From contig NW_003135334.1 in the NCBI RefSeq assembly GCF_000003605.2, forward strand, positions 264,082 through 291,562: DNA of 27,481 nucleotides, given 5' to 3'. Position 1 is the first letter of the stretch; each line of letters begins with the position of its first letter. The notes beneath the pieces were generated by a model, which saw only the letters and a program-made list of their open reading frames with translations, had not been told where the DNA came from and ran no database searches. The translations under genes were made by a program, and so were the position numbers. Of this stretch, positions 11,111 through 21,345 are shown piece by piece. Origin of the DNA: Saccoglossus kowalevskii (Eukaryota > Hemichordata > Enteropneusta > Harrimaniidae).

Positions 11111-14100
11111 CATGAGTGAAACTCACAAACTAATCTAAATCACAGTTATTTGAAAGGGTAGTAGGAAAACAGCAATAAATTGAACCCCTCGGCTAAACAT
11201 ATATTGCACATGGAGAAAAGCTTTGTACATGAATATTGAACCAACCTCTGAAGAAATAAATTAATGCATTTACATGTAAAATAAGAAAGGTTCTATGTTT
11301 TATTATTTATAATTAGACTAAAAAGAAAACATTTTTTAGCAAACATTTTCTTTTTTGGGCTAATTTTCTTTCATGTTTATAATATTTAGCTAGAAAACAA
11401 ACAAAAAAGTTTTTTGTCTTCACACCATGTACAACATTATATTTTGCTCATTTTCACAATGTAAATACGTGCTAGATTTTTGTTTAAGACCTGAAAATCC
11501 TAATCAGGGCGAGTCTGGATAATTAAATTAAATTTCACTCGTATTTCATTGAATTTTGAGACACAAGTCTTGATTCATAGAATGATAATCTAGAACCATG
11601 GAATTGACAAGTTTTGAATTGTAAAATTGACAAGTGCAAATTATTGGATTATGAATAATTTTATTTTCGCTGCTGGAACTTTTCAGAAAGGGGACAAAGT
11701 TTTGCGAAAGTTGACGTAATTATTTGTGCTTAGCCTTTCCACCACCAGATTTTCTTGCCTGAATTTTTCTGCACTTTTGAATATTTCTGGAGATGAACCT
11801 TGATTTTGGAGCCAACAGACAAAATTTTAGTCAATTTTCAGTTTTTACTCGAAAAATTTGAAATTTGAGACGATTTTGTGATAAAAAGAGGGAACTGGTG
11901 GTGAAAAAGTCAGAACCCCTTGTGTTAATTTCAGTGCTATAAAATTCTGTGATTTTCACCGAATTATAAAATTAAAGCCGCAAAACTACAAAAGTTAAAG
12001 GAAATTTAGTAAACTATAAAATTGTTGTTAATAGCAAAGAATGTGACCAGCATTAACACTAAAATCTACAGCTCTACTCGCCAATAAATTAATTATTATT
12101 ATCTGTAATATGTTATATTTAGTGACAAATATGACAGACATGTGTGAATTATTATATTGACTGAGTTTCATCTTGTAAACGTGTTGATGATACCGTTGCA
12201 ATCAAGGCAGGGTGAGGGGTGTGAGCACGATCCTTTCTCAGTGTGCAGTTCTTAATTATGTGCAGCTATTGCAAGTGCATATAAAACCAAAAATGGTATT
12301 TATTGCATGTTGCATTATTAAAATATGATTTAATTAGACCATTATAGTAACTAATTTATGTATTGCATGCATTTACCATATTTGCTCTATTAAAAGCTTG
12401 TTCCCAATAGAGGTGCATATGAACTACCGGTAAATATTGTTTATGTATTGTAAGCGGAATCATTTAAATACAACACATTCTTACCATAGATACACCTCTG
12501 TCATATATACCTAAGTGCGTGCACTATTAATAGTATACCATATAACGTTTTAACCCATTACTAGTATATTTCATATTAAAACAAGCGTAGGTTGTTGGAA
12601 TGTTATTTTAAATTTATTTATATATATATATATTAAACATCATATAAATTTAGAATTACTGAACTAATAATTGGACTGATAAATATATCAATCTCCAGTC
12701 TAACAAATGACAATGAATTAACGGTCTGTATTTAATTATTTTTTGAAAGAAGAATGAATGTTCCAAAAGGTATGAAGCAGACATGTAAGAAAATGTGTGT
12801 GTCATTACAGCAAAGTGCTCCAGGCAGACTAGCAAGCCCCGCAGGTCAAATTATACAACAAACAAGATTGGTTTTCGGAGTAGGGTAGTTGAACAGGTTC
12901 TGAATAGAGTCACGTTGACACAATAGTTTAAACTAAAGCCTATGTTTGGATAGGAATCCATCATGGCCGCCGACTGTCTATAGCAAGCATGCAACTCACA
13001 ATACATAACATGACTGCAATGTTGCAGTGCAACCATACACACACACCCTATGTATTAAAGCATATTGCTGTGACTGAATCACTTAACAAAATAAAAAAAA
13101 TAAAAAAATTATCAAGATATCATTTTGATTGCGATATTCATTAGTGTACGTATAATTAGACATAGCCAACTCTACACTTATCAAAATGAGGTCACTCTGT
13201 ATAAAGTTGTTCATTTGAAGTTTGAATTCAAGATATGATCAGTACAAATTAAATATGCTACACAATTCTCCAGCAGTCCTTCCCTTTCCCATATTAGAAA
13301 ATAATAATTGTTTAGATAAGTCCATTTTTAGACTTGAATTTTAACTGTTAAACTTAATGTGGTTGGATTTTAAGACTTCCATTTTTCTCAGACTACAACA
13401 CCCTTCTTTAGAACATCTCAAAATGTCTGTACCAGTAAAGCCATGAATTGATGGGCATTCTGTCCAAAGAGAGTAAAAAAAACAACATGAAATGTTTTGA
13501 CAGGGGGAAAGGTAAACAATAATAAGCCAGGTTAATTAAGAGCTGTACCAGTGTATGTGTGGGAACAATGCCGGAAACACTGAGCCTATAGGCACATGTG
13601 TGGAGTGTATTAGTGACGCACAGACACACATTTGTATACTACATAATTAAGGCAGCTTTTGTTTGTACTTGAAAAGGTGAATATTTTTTAAAATGCTGCT
13701 TGCCTTGGCAGGGTTATATATACATGTACTTTGCACCACGACTGATAAGCAATATTATTGTACGAGTCAGATTGGACTCACAACTGGAAACAGACTAGCA
13801 AACTAACAATCACTACATTCAGCAAATACGAATAAGTTTGGAATAAATCACCATTTCAACATTATTTTCTACATATTTTTAACGTAAATAATTTTTTGTT
13901 GGCCTTATAGAGATACCTCCAATTTAAACAGTTTTTAAATATTTTTATAAATTGATTTTCAAAAATCTAACAACAATTTTATTCACCAATGTACAAACTT
14001 GAAATTAAAAAAAAATAATATATTTTTAAAAATAATGAAAAATTATACATATTCAAACTTAAATTAATTCGGAAAAGAGTATGTACATACACAAGAAAAA

Positions 14101-14902
14101 ATGCTTATAAGTTTAGGTATCTGTTGAGTATTTAGGCGTGAAATTGGATTACATTACCATGGAAACCATCCTGTGAAAACATTTATTTTAAGAATGGCAA
14201 GTATTCTCTGAATATTGATTATTTAAATCCTTTTTGTCAGAGCAGTCAGTTAACACTCCAAAATAATGGAGTCTTGTCAAACACACCATTTTGGTTCGTC
14301 TTAATATTCAGTGAAGTGGTAGATTTGATAATCAATATTCGATCTACAAATCAAAATCACGGTTTATTTATATCAAATAAAAATGGGTTTGTCGTAATCC
14401 CTTGCATGCGAATTACAAGACGATCATTGCACATCTACTACACTGATGTAACATTATATATTTACTACCGTAAAAATACTGTAATCCATTTTATTTTCAT
14501 CGCTATCAATTTTCATCATACAATGATTTGACTGTTTTGAATTTTATCTGCCCCCATGCTCCCAGACAAAATTCGCAAACATTTGTCTTTCATAAAAGTG
14601 TATTACAATCTGTTATTTTTGTCACATTTATGCTAAAAATAAAATTAGAAAAAAGAAATCTAGTGCAAATATTTTGTTTCTATTCCATGTGAGGCTCAGA
14701 AGAAAAAGACAAGTTTCATGGTCAGTTTGTTTTCCAAAATCGATGAGCGCGTTTTTGTTTTTATTTTTAAATTGTTATTAAATTTAAGTGTTCTTTTTTA
14801 ATTTTCCTGAAAATTTAATTAATCTTCTTTTTTCATTTAAAAGTTTAAAAGCAAAAACACTAATTTTGTCATTTTCTTTTTATACGCTTACAACCCCCTG
14901 TG

Positions 14903-15262
14903 CAAAATTGAAATTACTGACACTAAATTAATTATTCTGATAGAAGAATGAATCCTATCAAAAAAATTTATCATCACAAATCTGAGAGAAGTCGACCGAC
15001 TGCACCCATATATACAATATCAAGGCAATCAGGGTAGCAGTTTTCAAGAAGTCAAAAATAGCATTTTATACCAAAATTGACAAAAATATTGACTAAAATT
15101 AGAGAAATAAATGTATTGTAACATAATGAACAAATAGGAGACAGAACAACCCATAGTTGTAGTGAGTAACATAATACAGCTGACAGATTTTAAGAAGAAA
15201 AAGTTTATGCTGACAGAATACAATGGCAATGACCGACAGACAGACAATCAGTGATATGAATA
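14903..15262 (+). repeat. Second locus of the ~150-bp dispersed repeat modules
   Basis: It has the same module order as 4681-5030: acaaatctgagagaag and atatatacaatatcaaggca in the first module, gcattttataccaaaattga at 15061, actaaaattagagaaataaa, then gacagacagacaatcagtga at the end. It is diverged and has no coding content. The match to the 4.7-kb locus covers most of the length. Confidence 0.55.
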
Positions 15263-15431
15263 GTTCCGCTTGTTAAAGATAACACTTTTAACTAACATGT
15301 GCAATGACCAGAACATTTTTTTTTTCTGGGACATTTTTATTACAAATCAGTAAAAAGTAAATTACACCCACATTTTCAGCTAAAAAAATATAATTAACAT
15401 AATTAAACTAAAATTGAAGAGAAACATATAT

Positions 15432-15570
15432 CATGTTATTTTAGCTAATCTGTAATTTTGCTAATACAAGACGACGTTAATTTAAAATAAAGTACCGATA
15501 TATTCTGAGATTAGTTGCACTTTAGCTAAATTAAGTTTCTGTTAATTTATGCATTGGGCCAATTTGCTAA
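15432..15570 (+). mobile_element. Dispersed element, copy 2, unexpanded
   Basis: It carries the same left 18-mer as copy 1, one short core unit (gctaatctgtaattttgc, then taatacaagacgac), then gttaatttaaaataaagta, gttgcact, and ttaatttatgcat followed by a final ttgctaa. The order of blocks matches copy 1, but there is one core unit instead of 26, and it lacks about 12 bp that the 44-bp unit has. It is about 140 bp long with no coding capacity. Boundaries are approximate. Confidence 0.5.
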
Positions 15571-16479
15571 GATGGCATCTATCCATTTCAGAGCTTCTTA
15601 CAGTATACACGAACACTACACATGGAATAATAAACTGAAATCTCTGTACAATTACAAACTTATTTGAAAAAAATATCAGATAATATGTAAGTCAATGTAC
15701 CAAATATTCTAAAGCTAAAGGGCCCTACACCACACTCAGATTGTTACACCTATAGAAAATTAAGAAGTGTTGAGGGTGACCCCCCTAACCTTAGAATTAG
15801 AGTTAATGTCGGCTTCAACAACTGTATTTCCCTGGGGGAATACCTGCTCAGATTTAAAGCCGGTTTGACAACCAAGTCTTGATCAATAGATAGCCATTTG
15901 TACATGGAAGACTAAAAATAATACAAATTATTTATTTACTAACTGTATACATTCATGTTGTGAATTACTACAGATGGTAGTTAACTAAGTTTCATATCCC
16001 TACTGGTTTAGCTCTAATTTAAAAACTCATGTGTTTGCCAGTTTTAAACCACAAGCTAGCTTCAGTCAGAAGATGCCACCTTGGCAAATCTGGATATAGA
16101 ATTTTTATGTGACTCTAGTTGCGTGAATTGTAGATCAAAAACGATGATGGATTTGAACTTGACTTTCCCTGATTCAAAACTCAGGGTAAAAGTATATACC
16201 AATGGATAAAGCCATAGATGAATAGACTCCCATGATGCACCTTGTATTATATTAATAAGCAAATCATTAGCTATCTGCTTGAGAAGACAGTGGAGTATTT
16301 ACATAACAAAGCCACACACTGATGTCATCATTTCTTAGTATTTTAAGAAGATGGACACAAAATCAGATGCATCATGGGATTGCAAGTTTACATCAATAAA
16401 GTAACAATAAAATATCAAAATAATTTTTAAAAATCTCTCTCAACTACTGTAACCTTTTTATTCATAGAGACGAAATTTT

Positions 16480-16612
16480 GTGAGTCACCGTGACTTGCTC
16501 TCCAAAAAAATCACTGTGACTCACTGTTTTAAACAATCCCCAAATTTGGCAATTTTGCCTACTCACAAATTCACAAACATTTAAATGTCTCCCATGAAAA
16601 TAAAATGACTCA
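16480..16612. promoter_or_regulatory. AP-1 motif cluster with inverted repeat
   Basis: Three exact TGASTCA motifs occur: TGAGTCA at 16481-16487 and TGACTCA at 16517-16523 and 16606-16612. The first two sit in a near-perfect inverted repeat, gtgagtcaccgtga and tcactgtgactcac, with one mismatch. It lies inside intron 1 and could be an enhancer or a degenerate fold-back repeat. Confidence 0.35.
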
Positions 16613-18230
16613 CAAAATCTACTGAAACTTAAACCAATGCAATACTTATTATCTATCAAGCTACATTACAGCACCATAACAGCCCTAATGTAAATACTTC
16701 AATTTACACGATTATTAAAATGAGACAAATTATCATATCAATCCTGTGATGCCCTAATTATTCGCTACGGTAGTATAGTTTTCAGGAATTTAATTATTAA
16801 TTTTACGAAAACTGAGCTCGTACATCATCGCCCCAAAATGGGCAGCCATCTTTGTATAAAGTCCAGTTTGTTGTCCGCAGATAAAATTAAGCATACTAAG
16901 TCATGGCAGGCGGATTGTTTCAAACTGGCTGGCTGCTGATGTTTTTCATCACAAATATTTTTGACAAGTTGTTTTTCTAAAATGTGCAACAATACAGGCT
17001 TCACCTAGTTTGGGTGGTTATTGTTTGATGCTGGTAATGTTTTCACAGCAGCATGCTAATATTTTTACAAAACTACATATTTCCATAGAATTCATCATCA
17101 ATATTTAGAGAGGTGTCAATATGCTTGGCGGGGTTTCTATTATTTGTGAGTCTCTATGGTAATTAGCAAAGCAACACGGAGATGCATGGTTGTTTTTGCA
17201 AGTCGATGTCTTACACTGATGCAGCATCTCATGCACATTCCATAACCCACCTAACACACTGAAGAAACAACCATTAAACCCTAAGAAAACAAGAACAGAG
17301 TTTCTTGATGTCACCCAGTTCAGCATGGTGCAGTAAAGAAAGCCAGACAGTACGACCCAGGCCAGCATCAAGTCTGAAATTTACCAGTCTTGACTCTCAC
17401 TCACAGTACTCAGCCATTCACGCAGTAACTGACAAAGCTGAGGAGATTTTTCATTAATTTTGCGCCGTTTCTAAGCACACATTTGTCTCTTGAATTCATT
17501 ATCCATGTATAGGAGTTAGAGGCAACATGTCAGAACCTTAGTGAGGCCAACCAACTAAATGACACAATTTGTCAATGTCAATTTTGCCCTCTTTTGACTA
17601 GTAATGCAAATAACTTGGTCTGGTTCAACTTTGACAACAATGCCCTGTATTTGTCTTTGCTTGACCTAAAGCTGTCAGGAAATGCAGTCATAAATCCTCA
17701 CTGGTGACTATCTAAATAGCATTTCCACACACTTTGCATCTCTTCTTTTGTACTCCATCTTATAACACTCAAGGACAATGCTCAGTAACACTAACCTCTG
17801 CACTAATAAACAAGGGAATTCAAGTTTTATTAAATTACACAAAACCTGGACTTGTTAAATATGTTGTTTTTTTAATTCCCAAATATGCTGTGGACATAAG
17901 TAATTTTAAAACAGTGATGTGAATGTCTACTGGTTTGCTCATTCAAATATTTCTAGTTCCAGATTCAGAAAAAAAAGTTAAAAAGTTCACGTGAAAAATA
18001 TAAATAGTTTAATTGGGTAATAAATTCAGGAACTAGTTTAGTGAGGAAAATAAATGTATTTTTGTTGATTGCCAATTAAATTAAACTGCTTTATTTCATG
18101 ATTTTTTTTTATGATTTATGAAGTCCTGAAAAGCACAGTGCTTTGTTGGCGTCAGTTTCACTGGTGTCCTTAAAGTCAAGTCACAGTACCGTTCACAATT
18201 CATTATAGAACACTATAATTTTGCAATTTT

Positions 18231-18343
18231 AGCGAATTTGACTAAATGCATAAATTAACAGATTCCTAAGTGTGTTAATACATTTTCTGTTAAATCAGTT
18301 ACATCTTGAATTAGTGAAATTACAGATTAGCTAAAATACCATG
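18231..18343 (-). mobile_element. Dispersed element, copy 3, unexpanded, inverted
   Basis: Read on the minus strand it starts catggtattttagctaat (one mismatch to the other left ends), continues ctgtaatttcactaattc then aagatgt, which is the core half of the 44-bp minisatellite unit, and ends with ctgttaatttatgcat then caaattcgct. It therefore links the minisatellite unit of copy 1 to the short form in copy 2. There is no coding capacity. A CATGG palindrome at the left end also resembles an X-box half-site (see findings). Confidence 0.5.
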
Positions 18344-21109
18344 GTAACTAAAAAGACATGTTTTACATCATCTTCCAAAATGCTGTAAATTACCAACGGC
18401 AAAAATTAATAGTATTACACTAGTTTCAGGTTACTAAGAACATTTTGAAACTCAAAATGGTGGTTGAAAACTGTCCGAACAATCACAGCTACAATGTGTA
18501 TTTGACATCACTAGTCAGGATAATGTAATTTTGAAATGTTCTGAGAATCGTCCAATCAGCAATCAGTTCTGTGAGTAGAGGGCTGTACAAATCCTAAACA
18601 ATCAATCACAATCTCATATTTGAATTTGATGTTAAATTCATAAGTATTTACAAAAATTTACTGCGACAACATCCATGGATACGATAAACCAAAATAAGTG
18701 TAAATTGATTCACAGTATTTAGACCCCTGTCAACGTATTTTCATTGTGTATTAAATATTAGATTAAAGATACGAAACATTTTCGTGAGACACAGAAAATA
18801 ATTTTCTAACAGCAAAAATTCTCAAAGTCCACAGTCACAATGACTTAAATAGGATTCCGTCATTACAAACATTGTGTGATGTAGATTGTGTGATGAATAT
18901 GTAAACAAAAATGTAAATTTTGATGAAACGCTAATCTTCTTTATATTCACCTAGAAAAAAGTTCCTTTCAAATTGTTTTTTCAAAAATGACACAGTGGAG
19001 TTTTCTTTATTGATTTTTAAATTGACATAAAAAATGCGACTTTATTTTAATATTTCATGAAAATTTACTCCTTATTTTGATTTTAAATTCTGACAAACAC
19101 CCGCAAAAAAAACAAACACATATGATATGTAATATTGTCTTTTCTATCATCAGGACTTTAGTTGGAAATTGTTAGAAGTTGACTCAAAGCATGGTAGTGT
19201 AAGCCACGGTGGTTATGATAATGTTACACTTACAAATAGTCATTGTGACGCTACTTAAAAGTAAAAATAATTAATGTTACTTTATTTTACATACGTGTTA
19301 TTTCACATTTTATCATGAAAAGAATGTCATTCAAAGTTTTTTTATTTTGATATGATTAAAACAGGAGACACAGTTTTTACAGTATTTTAGTGGAATTATA
19401 ACAACAAATGTGTTCTCATTGTGGTCTATGATAAATTGCTATTTTATGCGTATCATTTTACAGATTTTCCCAAAAAACAGATTAACAATGAACAGAAAAA
19501 CACACATACTTTTATCTAATATTCAATAAATGATTAATTATAGATAGATATTGATACGTATAATGTCATGGCTACATGCACTATAAAAATGTACACATTC
19601 TAACTTTAAGAACCTCCCCCGAGTAAAGCAGCTTAAAATTTGTCAGTTCACAATATATTAATTGCATAAATCATTTTTAATGTATATCACTCAAATTCAA
19701 TTGATTTTCAAACTTTATTATTTTCCCTTTTTCTCTGATTATTACGGACTGTGTATTTCAAAATTGTATCTATGTTTTATATTGCTTGCTTACTAATTAA
19801 TGTAGATTTGACAATATATAAATTATCCATTACTTGGTTTTAAAACATGAATTATGGGTAGAGTCTCGTAAATGTAATACACTAAGTAGCTGCAAAACCG
19901 ATTTCAATGCAATAATGTTATAAACTAAGGTAACCGAAGAATGGTGTTTTTTATTTACGATTTGAATTGTAAACTTTTTTATAAAATTGACAGACAGTTG
20001 TGTTTACCTCAATGTCATCGGTATAAAATCTAACATACAAAACAGTTATTAAGTCCATGGGGTAAAAGATTTCTGATTCTATTATTAAATATTCAAAGTC
20101 AACACAGAATATCTAACTGCTTTAGTCGGGCATAAACTTGAACTATCTTTGTTACAAAATGGCTGCCGCCGTTTGTCTGTAGGAAACACGGGGCGACATA
20201 CGTACCAATGTTTCCATGTGGGGTGGGGTGTAAACTTGTAGTGATATTTGACGTTTTGTTTATCAATCATGTCAAATTCCCTACCTTCAGGCTACAGACA
20301 CATGTCAAATATCAACAGACTTGGCATCTCAGGTAAATTCCGCAATTCAGTTCTAAAAATTTTCAATATGTGGCTGTTTTAGTGGCCAATTCCCCGTGTT
20401 GTTCTGCATTCGAGCATGGAATTATAGTTCCATGATTCGAGTATCTAACTAACTGATAAATGCATTGATAATAGTATTTCGGACGGGCTCTGTAAAATGC
20501 GTGCCCAATCGAATAATCGGTAACAAAATACATAAACCACTTAAAGTTTTAAAATTGAATTTCATTTCACGTCGACAAATTTGGTGTGCGTGAACTTGTT
20601 AGTAAGTGATAAATAGGTGCTAATGAAAGGCCAACCCCTCTCGTCAAATAAGACGACGTTCAAGTAACATTCAATAGTTATATTGCTCTACGGACGTCGT
20701 CAAAGTTATCACCGATACACGTCAAACTCTCGCTAACTGACCGTTTTACGATTTCCTTTTTTTACACTTATATGTACCTGTCATTTTAATGTGTATACAT
20801 ACTAGCCGCACGAGAGCGCGTAAATCAATGTCTAATTAGGCGAAATGGCGCTCAACAAATATTAAAGAGAATTGTGAGTGAGTAGCGAGTAACGTTAATT
20901 GTAACAGCGCTGTAAAATCGGCTGTAACGCGTAGATTAGGGAGCAATAACTACAACGCACGGCCATTGCAAACTTGTGAGGTCTTTGATGTTTGACTGGA
21001 GGCAAGATCTGATCGCAACAAGCGGACTAAAAGCTGCGATCACACGAAAGGTATCGTATTTACATATAGGCAGAACTTGAAGGGAAAACTACATTTACAT
21101 AGAGATTAC

Positions 21110-21173
21110 CTCTTTGTGCCATTATCACGCTCAGTGTTGAAACAAACAAGACTAGGTTCACCAGCTTCGCCAT
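21110..21173 (-). CDS. FGFRL1: FGFRL1-like exon 1: start codon and signal peptide
   Basis: This exon is too short to show as a long open frame. On the minus strand an ATG at 21173-21171 has A at -3 and G at +4, a good initiation context. It opens 21 codons reading MAKLVNLVLFVSTLSVIMAQR: a lysine at residue 3, a hydrophobic core at about residues 4-18, and a likely signal-peptidase site after Ala19. The coding part ends with one extra G followed by GTAATC, a usable 5' splice site in phase 1. Exon 2 also starts in phase 1, and the join gives Arg-Gly-Pro-Pro at the start of the mature protein, the same arrangement as in vertebrate FGFRL1. The 5' untranslated part must extend to higher coordinates, but I cannot place the transcription start. 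Signal peptides are not conserved in sequence, so the case rests on phase, junction and topology. Another first exon remains possible. Confidence 0.78.
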
Positions 21174-21176
21174 CTT
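21168..21176 (-). promoter_or_regulatory. YY1-like motif overlapping the start codon
   Basis: AAGATGGCG on the minus strand matches the YY1 core (AAGATGGCGGC) over nine bases and includes the predicted ATG. YY1 sites at or near initiation codons of short 5' untranslated regions are known in animals. Part of this match follows automatically from a good initiation context followed by an alanine codon. Confidence 0.3.
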
Positions 21177-21297
21177 GGACTGCTTTAGTACGATCGGTGG
21201 ATGCCAGGTCGGTCAAAGTACGCCCCGAACACGCTGTTATTTGTATGCGACTGCAAACCTGGTTGGACAGGAAAAAACAACTACGTTAATGAAGGCG

Positions 21298-21345
21298 GTA
21301 GTGTCGTTGTAAAAGAGCCTAACAAAACGTGACCAACGACACTAC
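21298..21345. other. Perfect 12-bp inverted repeat upstream of the start codon
   Basis: Arms gtagtgtcgttg (21298-21309) and caacgacactac (21334-21345) are exact reverse complements around a 24-nt loop. The element lies about 125-170 bp upstream of the FGFRL1-like ATG, so it is in the 5' untranslated region or the proximal promoter, depending on where transcription starts. Confidence 0.8.

Larger units (their letters stand above)
7145..21109 (-). other. Intron 1 of the FGFRL1-like gene
   Basis: A phase-1 intron of 13,965 nt with GT (minus strand, plus 21108-21109) and AG (plus 7145-7146) ends. A long first intron between signal peptide and Ig1 is common in this family. It holds the 26-bp minisatellite next to exon 2, two short copies of the repeat family that seeded the 44-bp minisatellite, a mollusc-like repeat pair near 15 kb, a G-rich tract near 11.1 kb and an AP-1 motif cluster near 16.5 kb. 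The scattered short open frames have no recognisable domains and no matching splice context, except the candidate described in the findings near 17.3 kb. The stretches 9171-11077, 11111-14902 and 18344-20450 are AT-rich sequence in which I see no gene. Confidence 0.75.
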
